Below, piece after piece: positions 33,165 to 40,602 of a DNA stretch of 45,160 nucleotides. The position numbers and the translations under genes are program-made. Origin of the DNA: Kingella denitrificans ATCC 33394 (GTDB taxonomy: Bacteria > Pseudomonadota > Gammaproteobacteria > Burkholderiales > Neisseriaceae); contig NZ_GL870929.1 of the NCBI RefSeq assembly GCF_000190695.1, positions 163,243 to 208,402 on the forward strand, read 5' to 3'. Below the pieces are notes generated by a model, which saw only the letters and a program-made list of their open reading frames with translations, did no database searches and was not told the origin of the DNA. The stretch's first letter is position 1, and each line of letters opens with the position of its first letter.

Positions 33165-34295
33165 TTATTTCTGCGGCTCGGTAACGGGAATAATCAAATC
33201 GCCATCGCTTACAAACGCCGCTGCATTTCTCACCACACGCGCACCGGCATTCACGCCCGATACGATTTCCACCCATTCCGCGTTCTGCCGCCCTATGTTC
33301 ACCGCCTGCCGCTTCACGCGGTTGTCCGCGCCCACCAGCATCACAAACGCCTGTCCGTCGTCGGCAAACGACACGGCCTGAACGGGCAGTGCGGCGGCGG
33401 ATTCCTGCGTCGGCAGTTGCACTTCGGCTTCGCCATACGCGCCGTTTTGCAGTGCAGGCTGCTTTTCCAACGCAATCCGCACCGTGCCCAAGCGCGTGCC
33501 GCTGTCCATTTGCGGCGAAATCAGGCGGATGCTACCCGAAAGCGGTTCATGCTGCCCGCGCACGCGCACTTTGGCCGGCATACCCGTTTTCAGCACCGAC
33601 AATTCGTCTGCCGTGGCATTGGCCGCCAGTTCCATTTCGCCGTCTTGGATGATGTGGAACAGCGCGTCGCTGCCCGTCAATGCGCCGGCCTCTGCCGCAC
33701 GCTGGCTGATAATGCCCGACACGGGGGCGGTGATTTCCGCTTTCGCGCGCTGGTGGCGGCTGTCGGTGAGCTGCGATTGCAGCTGTGCAATTTCCGCGCG
33801 GGCAGCCTGCACATTCGCCTGCGCCGATTCCAAACGCAAACGCTGCTGGTCAAGTTCCTGCGGCGTGACTGCGCCTTCGTTGGCCAGTGGACGGTAGCGG
33901 TTGAACGTGGCTTGAGCCTCACGCCATTCCGCCTGCCGCGCATTCAGGTTCGAGCGCGCCTTGGCCAGCGCCATTTCGCTTTGCCGCAAAGCAGCCTGCA
34001 CATTCACGCTGTCCAGACGCGCCAGCACTTGCCCTTTTTCCACGCGCTGCCCGACATCGGCATTCACTTCCAAAATCTTCAAGCCGCTCAAAGCCGTGCC
34101 GACTGCCACGTCTTCTTTGGCGGCCACTGTGCCCGTCAAGTGCAGGGTCGGTGTCGCCGTCTGTTTGCCCACGGCCACCACGTTCACGCGCATGGCGGCA
34201 TCGGGCGTGGAGGCTTGGGTATTATCTGCTTCGGGTTGTGAGCAGGCGGATAATCCGAAAATGGCGCATAAAATCAAAGGATAAATGGGTTTCAT
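33165..34295 (-). CDS. RND efflux periplasmic adaptor lipoprotein (HlyD/MFP family)
   Basis: The protein has 376 residues from ATG 34295 (MKPIYPLILCAIFGL). The lipobox is LSAC with C18. Family features follow in order: a lipoyl-like half (VNADVGQRVEKGQVLARLDS), a long coiled-coil hairpin (about residues 90-165, LAKARSNLNARQAEW and RLESAQANVQAARAEIAQLQ), the second lipoyl half (ITAPVSGIISQRAAEAG) and a beta-barrel. It joins the RND pump to an outer-membrane channel. Two DUS are embedded in the coding sequence, one encoding EKQPALQ and one VNVQAALRQ. First gene of its operon. Confidence 0.93.
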   Translation of the reverse strand: MKPIYPLILCAIFGLSACSQPEADNTQASTPDAAMRVNVVAVGKQTATPTLHLTGTVAAKEDVAVGTALSGLKILEVNADVGQRVEKGQVLARLDSVNVQAALRQSEMALAKARSNLNARQAEWREAQATFNRYRPLANEGAVTPQELDQQRLRLESAQANVQAARAEIAQLQSQLTDSRHQRAKAEITAPVSGIISQRAAEAGALTGSDALFHIIQDGEMELAANATADELSVLKTGMPAKVRVRGQHEPLSGSIRLISPQMDSGTRLGTVRIALEKQPALQNGAYGEAEVQLPTQESAAALPVQAVSFADDGQAFVMLVGADNRVKRQAVNIGRQNAEWVEIVSGVNAGARVVRNAAAFVSDGDLIIPVTEPQK

Positions 34296-34315
34296 TGTGT
34301 CGTCTGCATAAAAAT

Positions 34316-34353
34316 AGTCCAATAAGCGACCGATTATAGTCGTTTATTGGACT
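34316..34353 (-). promoter_or_regulatory. Operator: 15-bp inverted repeat over the efflux promoter
   Basis: AGTCCAATAAGCGAC (34316-34330) and GTCGTTTATTGGACT (34339-34353) pair with one mismatch around an 8-base spacer. On the minus strand the spacer contains the -10 box. This is the placing expected for a dimeric repressor such as the MarR-family protein at the end of the operon. Binding is inferred. Confidence 0.75.
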
Positions 34354-34361
34354 ATTAACAA
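34333..34361 (-). promoter_or_regulatory. Promoter of the adaptor-RND-MarR operon
   Basis: Read on the minus strand: -35 TTGTTA (34356-34361), 17-base spacer, -10 TATAAT (34333-34338). The start point would be near 34326, giving a leader of about 30 bases. Confidence 0.75.
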
Positions 34362-34368
34362 GCCGGCA

Positions 34369-34416
34369 AAAAGTGCAGGCTGCTTTTCAATAACGCAAAA
34401 AGCAGCCTGCACTTTT
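34369..34416. terminator. DUS-pair terminator behind dadA (minus strand)
   Basis: AAAAGTGCAGGCTGCTTTT and AAAAGCAGCCTGCACTTTT are near-perfect 19-base arms, 18 bases past the dadA stop. Confidence 0.8.
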
Positions 34417-34434
34417 GTCCGCGTGTTCAACGCA

Positions 34435-35691
34435 TCAGCAGGAATACCGCGCCATGCTCAAATCATCGGTGCGGATTTCGGCTTTGCCCGAATGCAGCAA
34501 ATCGACGGTGGTTTTGCCCGAACCGAGCGACATGGTCCAGCCCAGCGTGCCGTGCCCCGTGTTGGTGAACAGGTTTTCAAAGCGGGTGGCGCCGATAATG
34601 GGCGTGCTGTCGGGCGTGACGGGGCGCAGGCCGCTCCAATATTCGGCTTCTTGCAGGCTGCCGCTGCCGGGGAAAAGTTCGTTGGTCACCTGCATCAGCG
34701 TTTCGCGGTGGACTTGCGGCAGGCGGATTTCATAGCCCGACAACTCGGCCATGCCGCCCACGCGGATGCGCTTGTCGAAGCGGGTGAGGGCGACTTTGTA
34801 GGTTTCGTCCAGCACGGTGGATTGCGGGGCTTTGCTTTCGTCGGTGATGGGGATGGTCAGCGAGTAGCCTTTGATGGGGTAAATCGGCAGTTTTAGCCCC
34901 AGTTGCGCCAGCATCGGGCGGCTGAAGCTGCCCAGCGCGCAGACAAAAGCGTCGGCGGTGTGGGTTTCGGTGCGTGTTTGCACGCTGGTAATGCGGTTGC
35001 CGCTGGTGTTGAAGCCGACAATGGTGCGGTTGAATAGGAAGTTCACGCCGCGCTCTTGGCACAGCTGCGCGAGTTTTTGTGTGAACAGGCGGCAGTCGCC
35101 CGTGCTGTCGTTGGGCAGCTGGAAGGCACCGGCAATTTGGTGGCGGATGTGGGCGAGCGCGGGTTCGAACTGTATCGCGCCGTCCGCATCGAGCTCTTGG
35201 TAGGGAACGTTGAAGCTGTCGAGCACGCCCATTTGTTTTTGGTGTTGGGTAAACAGTTCTTTGTCGCGGAACAGGTGCAGCGTGCCTTTGTGCCGTTGTT
35301 CGAAATTCAGGCCTTCTTCGGCTTCGAATTGGTGCAGCAGGTGGCGGCTGTATTCGGAAATCCGCATCATGCGCGATTGGTTGCGGGCATAGGCCGCGCT
35401 GGTGCAGTTGGCGGTCATTTTGGCGAGCCATTCCAGTTGGAACAGGCTGCCGTCGGGTTTGATAATCAGCGGAGAATGCTCTTTGCCCAGCCATTTGAGT
35501 GCTTTCATCGGCACATTGGGGGCGGCCCAAGGCGTGGTGTAGCCGAACGATAACTGTCCGGCATTGCCGTAGCTGGTTTCGTCGGCAACGCCTTGTGTGC
35601 GGTCAATCACGGTAACTTGGTGGCCCAGTTTGTTGAGATAGTAGGCGGTGGCGGTGCCCACGACACCTGCGCCTAATACGATAACGTGCAT
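34435..35691 (-). CDS. dadA: D-amino acid dehydrogenase small subunit DadA
   Basis: FAD enzyme at the inner membrane that oxidises D-amino acids (mainly D-alanine) to 2-oxo acids and passes electrons to the respiratory chain. The protein has 418 residues. The start is ATG 35691, with AAGGAG upstream; a longer frame crosses a DUS. The FAD-binding motif is VLGAGVVGTATAYYLNKLG at residues 4-22, and the substrate/FAD end block is GHGTLGWTMSLGSGK. No alanine racemase gene (dadX) is adjacent. Two DUS and a Correia-like element lie in the upstream region. Confidence 0.94.
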   Translation of the reverse strand: MHVIVLGAGVVGTATAYYLNKLGHQVTVIDRTQGVADETSYGNAGQLSFGYTTPWAAPNVPMKALKWLGKEHSPLIIKPDGSLFQLEWLAKMTANCTSAAYARNQSRMMRISEYSRHLLHQFEAEEGLNFEQRHKGTLHLFRDKELFTQHQKQMGVLDSFNVPYQELDADGAIQFEPALAHIRHQIAGAFQLPNDSTGDCRLFTQKLAQLCQERGVNFLFNRTIVGFNTSGNRITSVQTRTETHTADAFVCALGSFSRPMLAQLGLKLPIYPIKGYSLTIPITDESKAPQSTVLDETYKVALTRFDKRIRVGGMAELSGYEIRLPQVHRETLMQVTNELFPGSGSLQEAEYWSGLRPVTPDSTPIIGATRFENLFTNTGHGTLGWTMSLGSGKTTVDLLHSGKAEIRTDDLSMARYSC

Positions 35692-35728
35692 GACGGTCTC
35701 CTTGTTGGGTAGTGATGGCAATGTGCAG

Positions 35729-35806
35729 CGTGCAGGCTGCTTCGAGTGATTGGAAAGAGCAAAAAAAACAACGGGGAAAACAGGAGTTGCGATGTGCAGG
35801 CTGCTT
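35729..35806. repeat. Two direct DUS upstream of dadA
   Basis: GTGCAGGCTGCTTC (about 35729) and TGTGCAGGCTGCTTTTT (about 35792) are in the same orientation, about 60 bases apart. Confidence 0.65.
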
Positions 35807-35832
35807 TTTGTCATGCAGCACGAATAGTCAGA

Positions 35833-35938
35833 TATAGTGGATTAAAATGGCAATGATACGGCGTTGGCTCGCCTTGACGTACCACCTGTACGCCTTGCGG
35901 CTCGCCGCCTTGTCTCATTTTTATTTTAATCCACTATA
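35833..35938. mobile_element. Correia-like miniature element, copy 2 (106 bp)
   Basis: Perfect ends TATAGTGGATTAAAAT and (reverse) at 35923-35938, with the same interior as copy 1 apart from a few changes (CCACCTGTACG for CTACTTGTACG). It stands about 140 bases upstream of the dadA start. Confidence 0.92.
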
Positions 35939-36048
35939 TTGGGATAAGAATAGTGTCAAGATAACCAATTTGCCGGGATTTGGCAAGCTGTTTTCATGTT
36001 CGGGCGCGTCAATGCTGAAATCGCGCAAATGGTGCTTGCCCGACAAAA
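35939..36048. other. Short unassigned stretch right of Correia copy 2
   Basis: No gene or clear signal seen. It lies between the element and the DUS terminators that follow lpdA. Confidence 0.5.
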
Positions 36049-36090
36049 CGTGCAGGCTGCTTTTGGCTTGCGGAAAAAGCAGCCTGCACG
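36049..36090. terminator. DUS-pair hairpin
   Basis: CGTGCAGGCTGCTTTT (36049-36064) and AAAAGCAGCCTGCACG (36075-36090). It is the second of two hairpins behind lpdA. Confidence 0.65.
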
Positions 36091-36110
36091 TTCCGAATGC
36101 GGCATAAATA

Positions 36111-36157
36111 AGGCTGCTTGAAAATATCCTGAACATTCAGCATATTCCAAGCAGCCT
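36111..36157 (-). terminator. Degenerate DUS-pair terminator behind lpdA
   Basis: AGGCTGCTTG (36111-36120) and CAAGCAGCCT (36148-36157) with AT-rich inner bases that partly pair. It is the first hairpin after lpdA on the minus strand. Confidence 0.6.
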
Positions 36158-36176
36158 GCATTAAATGCGGATTACA

Positions 36177-37976
36177 TTATTTCTTTTTCTTTTGCGGCGG
36201 CAAGTCGGTGCAAGTGCCGTTGGCCACTTCCGCCGCCATGCCGATGCTTTCGCCCAAGGTCGGGTGCGGATGGATGGTTTTGCCGATGTCTTCCGCATCG
36301 CAGCCCATCTCAATCGCCAGGCAGATTTCGCCAATCATATCGCCCGCGTGCGTGCCGACGATACCGCCGCCGATGATACGGCCTGTTTCCGCATCAAAAA
36401 TCAGCTTGGTGAAGCCTTCGTCGCGGCCGTTGGCGATGGCGCGGCCGCTGGCAGCCCACGGGAATACGGCTTTGGTGATTTTGATGCCGTCGCGTTTGGC
36501 GATTTCTTCGGTAACGCCCACCCAAGCCACTTCGGGGTCGGTGTAGGCCACGCCCGGAATCACGCGCGCGTCGAAGTAGGCTTTGTGGCCGGCGCAGTTT
36601 TCGGCAGCCACATGGCCTTCGTGCACGGCTTTGTGCGCCAGCATGGGTTGGCCGATCACGTCGCCGATGGCGTAGATGTGCGGCACGTTGGTGCGCATTT
36701 GTTTGTCCACTTCAATAAAGCCGCGCTCGGTAACGGCCACGCCGGCTTTTTCGGCGGAGCAGAGTTTACCATTCGGCGCACGGCCGGCAGCCACCAGCAC
36801 CAAGTCGTAGCGTTGCGGCTCTTTCGGCGCTTTTTCGCCTTCAAAGGTGACGTAGATGCCGTCTGCTTTGGCTTCCACGGCCACGGTTTTGGTGTTGGTC
36901 ATGATGTTGTCGAAGCGGTGGGCGTTCATTTTCTCCCACACTTTCACCAAGTCACGGTCGGCACCCTGCATCAGGCCGTCCATCATTTCCACTACATCCA
37001 AGCGTGCGCCCAGCGTGCTGTACACGGTGCCCATTTCCAGGCCGATGATGCCGCCGCCGATAACCAGCATTTTTTCCGGCAGTTTGCCGCCGTTTTGGCG
37101 CAGTTCCAGCGCACCGGTGCTGTCCACAATGCGTGGGTCTTCGGGGATGAAGGGCAGTTTCACCACGCGGCTGCCGACGGCGATGATACAGTTTTTGAAG
37201 GCGACAGTTTTTTTCGCGCCGGTTTCTTTGGCTTGTTCGTATTGTGCGGATTCGGTGAGCGATACTTCGATGTGGTTTGCGCCCACGAATTGGCCGTTAC
37301 CTTGGATGATGTCCACTTTGCGGGCTTTGGCCATGCCTGCCAGGCCGCCGGTGAGTTTGGCGATGACTTTTTCTTTATAACCGCGCAGTTCGTCCACATT
37401 GATTTCGGGTTCGCCGAATTTGATGCCGTTTTTCACCAAGTGTTTCACTTCGTCAATCACGGCGGCGTTGTGCAGCAGTGCTTTGGACGGGATGCAGCCC
37501 ACGTTCAGGCACACGCCGCCCAAGGTGCTGTATTGCTCGATGATGGCGGTTTTCAAACCTTCGTCGGCTGCGGCGAAGGCAGCGGAATAGCCGCCGGGGC
37601 CGCCGCCCAATACCACCACGTCGTATTCGGCATCGGCAGAACCGGCAAATTGTGCAGCCTGCGGTGCGGGCGCAGCGGCTTTAGGGGCTTCTTGGGCAGG
37701 TGCTGCGGCAGCTTTCGGCGCTTCGGCAGCGGCAGACGCACCGGCGGCTTCGATTACGGCAATCACGCCGCCTTCGGAAATTTTGTCACCCACTTTTACT
37801 TTCACTTCTTTCACCACGCCTGCGGCTTCGGCCGGCACGTCCATGGTGGCTTTGTCGGTTTCCAATGTAATCAGCGTGTCGTCGATGGCGATGGTGTCGC
37901 CTGCTTTGATTTCTACGGCAATAATATCGACATTTTCATGCCCGCCGATATCGGGTACTTTCAATTCAATGGTCAT
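36177..37976 (-). CDS. lpdA: Dihydrolipoyl dehydrogenase with N-terminal lipoyl domain (P64k type)
   Basis: E3 component that reoxidises dihydrolipoamide with NAD+ in the 2-oxoacid dehydrogenase complexes. The protein has 599 residues from ATG 37976. Residues 1-77 are a biotinyl-lipoyl domain with the lipoylated lysine in LETDKATMDV, then an Ala/Pro linker. The FAD site is VVLGGGPGGYSAAFAAADEG, and the redox disulfide is in GGVCLNVGCIPSK. The NAD site (GGGIIGLEMGTVYSTLG) and the C-terminal active His (HPHPTLGES) follow. This fused form is known from Neisseria as P64k. No E1 or E2 genes are adjacent, unlike the usual cluster. Confidence 0.96.
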   Translation of the reverse strand: MTIELKVPDIGGHENVDIIAVEIKAGDTIAIDDTLITLETDKATMDVPAEAAGVVKEVKVKVGDKISEGGVIAVIEAAGASAAAEAPKAAAAPAQEAPKAAAPAPQAAQFAGSADAEYDVVVLGGGPGGYSAAFAAADEGLKTAIIEQYSTLGGVCLNVGCIPSKALLHNAAVIDEVKHLVKNGIKFGEPEINVDELRGYKEKVIAKLTGGLAGMAKARKVDIIQGNGQFVGANHIEVSLTESAQYEQAKETGAKKTVAFKNCIIAVGSRVVKLPFIPEDPRIVDSTGALELRQNGGKLPEKMLVIGGGIIGLEMGTVYSTLGARLDVVEMMDGLMQGADRDLVKVWEKMNAHRFDNIMTNTKTVAVEAKADGIYVTFEGEKAPKEPQRYDLVLVAAGRAPNGKLCSAEKAGVAVTERGFIEVDKQMRTNVPHIYAIGDVIGQPMLAHKAVHEGHVAAENCAGHKAYFDARVIPGVAYTDPEVAWVGVTEEIAKRDGIKITKAVFPWAASGRAIANGRDEGFTKLIFDAETGRIIGGGIVGTHAGDMIGEICLAIEMGCDAEDIGKTIHPHPTLGESIGMAAEVANGTCTDLPPQKKKK

Positions 37977-38020
37977 GGGGTAAACCTTTCTGGCTTTATC
38001 AATAGAAATTATGCGGACAA

Positions 38021-38037
38021 AAGCAGCCTGCACTGAA
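38021..38037. repeat. Single DUS between lpdA and folP
   Basis: AAAAGCAGCCTGCACT without an inverted partner, in the 105-base gap between lpdA and folP. Confidence 0.6.
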
Positions 38038-38081
38038 CAAAATGGCAGTATTATAGCCCTGATTTGCCGCTTTGACTAATC

Positions 38082-38921
38082 TTATGCAGCAGGCGCGAGC
38101 GTTTGCCACACTTTAAGCGCGTCTGCCGTTTCGCGGACATCGTGCACGCGCACAATAGCGGCGCCCTGCGTGTAAGCGAACAGGGCGGCGGCCACACTGC
38201 CGGACACGCGCTCCATCGGGTCGGTGCGGCCGGTGATTTCGCCAATCATGCGTTTGCGCGACACGCCGGCCAGCACGGGATATTCGTCGACAAATTCGCG
38301 CAGGTGCCGCATGAGCTGGAGATTGTGCGGCAAATCTTTAGCAAAGCCGAAGCCCATGTCCCACACGATGCGTTCGCGCTCAATACCGGCCTGCGTGCAG
38401 ATTTCGGTGCGCTCGCGCAGGTATTGCTTCACTTCGGCAACGGTGTCGCGGTATTGCGCGTGGGATTGCATATTGTGGGGCCGGCCTTTCATGTGCATCA
38501 GGCAGATGCCGGTATCGGCAGACTGTGCGAGCAGGGCCACCGCGCCTTCGTCTTCCAGCGCCTGCACATCGTTCACGATGTCGATATAGCCGTGTTCCAA
38601 AGCAGCCTGCATCACGGAAGTGTGGCGCGTGTCTAAGCTGACGGGCACGTTCCAGCGCGATACTTCCGCCAGCACGCCGCGCACGCGCTGCCATTCGTCT
38701 TCGGGCGACACGGGCGCGCTGCCCGGGCGGGTGGATTCGCCGCCGATGTCCAAAATATCCGCACCGTCGCGTAGCAGCTGCTCGGCGTGGGCGCAGGCAG
38801 CCTGCACATTTTGGTTATAGCGGCCGCCGTCCGAAAAAGAATCCGGCGTTACATTAACAATGCCCATTATTTTGGGCGTGCTCAAATCGATGGGAAAGCG
38901 GGTGGTCTGCCAAACGGCCAT
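38082..38921 (-). CDS. folP: Dihydropteroate synthase
   Basis: Condenses p-aminobenzoate with the pterin diphosphate in folate synthesis; target of sulfonamides. The protein has 279 residues from ATG 38921, which has AAAGGA upstream; the TTG at 38936 is too far out. Family signatures are IMGIVNVTPDSFSDGG near residue 20 and DIGGESTRPGS near residue 59. VWDMGFGFAKDLPHN and GVSRKRMIGEITGR form the later binding loops. Two DUS-like words lie inside the gene, one encoding VMQAALEHGY. A shortened Correia-like element abuts the ribosome-binding site. Confidence 0.96.
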   Translation of the reverse strand: MAVWQTTRFPIDLSTPKIMGIVNVTPDSFSDGGRYNQNVQAACAHAEQLLRDGADILDIGGESTRPGSAPVSPEDEWQRVRGVLAEVSRWNVPVSLDTRHTSVMQAALEHGYIDIVNDVQALEDEGAVALLAQSADTGICLMHMKGRPHNMQSHAQYRDTVAEVKQYLRERTEICTQAGIERERIVWDMGFGFAKDLPHNLQLMRHLREFVDEYPVLAGVSRKRMIGEITGRTDPMERVSGSVAAALFAYTQGAAIVRVHDVRETADALKVWQTLAPAA

Positions 38922-38936
38922 TTCCAGTCCTTTCAA

Positions 38937-39006
38937 TATAGTGGATTAAAATAAAAATGAGACAAGGCGAGCCAACGCCGTATCATTGCAATTTTAATCC
39001 ACTATA
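38937..39006. mobile_element. Correia-like miniature element, copy 3, internally deleted (70 bp)
   Basis: Ends TATAGTGGATTAAAAT and ATTTTAATCCACTATA are perfect. Against copy 2 read in reverse it lacks 36 bases, removed between two CAAGGCG direct repeats that leave one copy. The left end lies 15 bases from the folP ATG, immediately upstream of its ribosome-binding site, so the element must be part of the folP promoter or leader. Confidence 0.9.
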
Positions 39007-39025
39007 AGGTTGATTCGGGGGACGA

Positions 39026-39073
39026 AAAAGCAGCCTGCACGAATGGGGCGTTCGCCAAGTGCAGGCTGCTTTT
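39026..39073. terminator. DUS-pair terminator behind bamD (minus strand)
   Basis: AAAAGCAGCCTGCAC (39026-39040) and GTGCAGGCTGCTTTT (39059-39073), extended by a partly paired loop (CGAATGGGGCGTTCG). Confidence 0.75.
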
Positions 39074-39096
39074 GAAGTGCTTGAATGATATGTCGT

Positions 39097-39903
39097 TTAT
39101 TTCCACCAGCGCCACCAGGGGATATCGTCCGGCTGCCAAGATTTGGCCAGATAAGGGCTGTTGGCAAAGTTTTGCTGCAACACGCGGCGCGTATCGTCCG
39201 CCAGTTGCGTATTGCCCATTTTTTCGTAGCTGAAAATCATGATGGCCAAGGCTTCTTCTACATAGCGCGTGTTCTGATATTGCTGCAACACGCGTTGCGC
39301 GCGGTTGTTGGCCGCCACATAAGCATGGCGTTTGGCGTAATAACGCGCGATGGCGATTTCGTGGCCGCCCAAAGCATCCACCAGCTGCGCCATGCGGCGG
39401 CGCGAATCTTCCGCATATTTGCTTTGCGGGAAGCGATTGACCAACTGCTCAAACACACGGAACGCACGGCGGTTGGCTTCCGGGTCGCGGTCGGACCAGT
39501 CTTGCGATGCCAGTTTGCGCAGGAAGGATTGGTCTTCCGCGAAGAAAATCAAGCCTTTCAGATACAAAGCATAATCCATGTCCACACTGGCCGGATAATT
39601 GCGTTCGAAACGCGACAGAAGCGCCAAAGCCTGTGACATTTCTTCATTTTTGTAATGCGCGTATGCGGAATCCAGCAACGATTGCTCCGTGTAGCGGCCG
39701 TCCGGCTGGCGGGCGCGCAATACGCCGTACAACGCATTGGCATGGCTGTAGTTCCCGCTGTTCAAAGCATTCCGCGCTTCGCTATACAGGCGGTCGTTCG
39801 ACCAGTCTTTGCTCATTTGCGCGTCTTTGCTGACCGTGGCGTTCGGTGTGGCGCACGCCGAAAGTATTGCCATAACAATGGAAGCGGCAACGATTTTTTT
39901 CAT
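39097..39903 (-). CDS. bamD: Outer membrane assembly lipoprotein BamD (ComL)
   Basis: Essential lipoprotein of the BAM complex that inserts outer-membrane proteins; called ComL in Neisseria because it was first linked with competence. The protein has 268 residues. The signal peptide ends LSAC with lipidated C17. Five tetratricopeptide-type repeats follow (LYSEARNALNSGNYSHANALY; YVEEALAIMIFSYEKMGNTQLA). The C-terminus is Trp-rich (IPWWRWWK). It stands alone on the minus strand. Confidence 0.95.
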   Translation of the reverse strand: MKKIVAASIVMAILSACATPNATVSKDAQMSKDWSNDRLYSEARNALNSGNYSHANALYGVLRARQPDGRYTEQSLLDSAYAHYKNEEMSQALALLSRFERNYPASVDMDYALYLKGLIFFAEDQSFLRKLASQDWSDRDPEANRRAFRVFEQLVNRFPQSKYAEDSRRRMAQLVDALGGHEIAIARYYAKRHAYVAANNRAQRVLQQYQNTRYVEEALAIMIFSYEKMGNTQLADDTRRVLQQNFANSPYLAKSWQPDDIPWWRWWK

Positions 39904-40268
39904 AAATCACGTTCCTTTATGAACCAAAATGAAGGATAACGGGCGCATTTTACTGTTTTTGTCTTATTTCGGGAATACTTAAATTGCACGGCGCAAAACA
40001 AACACTTGCGGCGGAACCGCGCAACGTTGCTAAAACAAGACAATATTTTTGATTTGAATCAAAAAATAATTTTTAAATTTTAAATAGATACCTATTTTTA
40101 TTATAAAAACGATTGACCGCCCGCATAAAAATTGGGCAATATAGGGAAGTTTAGATAATCTGCCTTAAAGACAGACCGTTTGATTGCAAACAGCGGATTT
40201 TCGATGGGCGCGGTTGCACCGCCGTCCGACTGATTTCGTTTTTAACCGTTTATTTAAAGGAAAATATC
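39904..40268. other. AT-rich divergent regulatory region between bamD and the HMA gene
   Basis: No gene is supported in this 365-base gap. It contains an FNR-type palindrome (40049-40062), a long A/T tract (40063-40110) and a leader of about 170 bases before the HMA gene. AAAGGAAAATATC precedes its ATG. Confidence 0.6.
40049..40062 (+). promoter_or_regulatory. FNR/ANR-type binding site
   Basis: TTGATTTGAATCAA matches the consensus TTGATnnnnATCAA exactly. If FNR activates from -41.5, the start point would be near 40097 with a -10 around 40085-40090 (TAGATA, a weak match). The site therefore most likely serves the plus-strand gene at 40269. Function is inferred from the motif only. Confidence 0.7.
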
Positions 40269-40469
40269 ATGGCTCAAACAAAAATCGCCGTATCCGGCAT
40301 GGCTTCAAAAAATGATGCCGACAAATTGGTAGCAGCAACCGACAGCGTTACCGGCGTGAAATTTGTGAATGCAAACGTGGAAGGCGGCTATGTGGTGGTA
40401 ACGCACGGCGACAACTTTGACGAAGCGGCATTCAAAGCAGCGGTGGCCGCCGCCGGTTTCAGCGCATAA
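40269..40469 (+). CDS. Small HMA-fold protein without the CXXC metal site
   Basis: The protein has 66 residues, the size of CopZ-like metallochaperones. The predicted order beta-alpha-beta-beta-alpha fits (TKIAVSGMASKNDADKLVAA; VKFVNANVEGGYVVVTHGDN; FDEAAFKAAVAAAGFSA). Normal members have GMTCxxC at residues 10-16; here the stretch reads GMASKND, so both cysteines are missing and copper binding by the usual site is excluded. A role is unknown. It sits alone behind a long leader and an FNR-type site, with a DUS terminator after it. Confidence 0.8.
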   Translation: MAQTKIAVSGMASKNDADKLVAATDSVTGVKFVNANVEGGYVVVTHGDNFDEAAFKAAVAAAGFSA

Positions 40470-40484
40470 CCCAACGGATGTTTC

Positions 40485-40529
40485 AAAAGCAGCCTGCACC
40501 TTATAATTTATGGTGTGCAGGCTGCTTTT
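40485..40529 (+). terminator. DUS-pair terminator behind the HMA gene
   Basis: AAAAGCAGCCTGCAC (40485-40499) and GTGCAGGCTGCTTTT (40515-40529), followed by TTTG. Confidence 0.8.
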
Positions 40530-40557
40530 TTGTGGCAAAAATCCGGGCGATTCGCTA

Positions 40558-40563
40558 TATAAT
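40558..40563 (+). promoter_or_regulatory. Likely -10 box of trpB
   Basis: A perfect TATAAT 40 bases before the trpB ATG. No good -35 hexamer is seen at 16-18 bases. Confidence 0.45.
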
Positions 40564-40602
40564 GGCATCCCTATTTGAAAGAACATTCGAGGACGGCGTT
40601 TT

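Noticed and set aside
35692..35814. Extended N-terminus for dadA (41 more residues)
   Set aside because: The extra part is translated through a DUS and a T-rich spacer, while ATG 35691 has AAGGAG and begins the FAD-binding strand at once.
36165..38036. Long plus-strand open frame opposite lpdA
   Set aside because: It is the antisense of a certain gene, rich in His/Phe/Gly as expected for a shadow of GC-rich codons, and matches no family.
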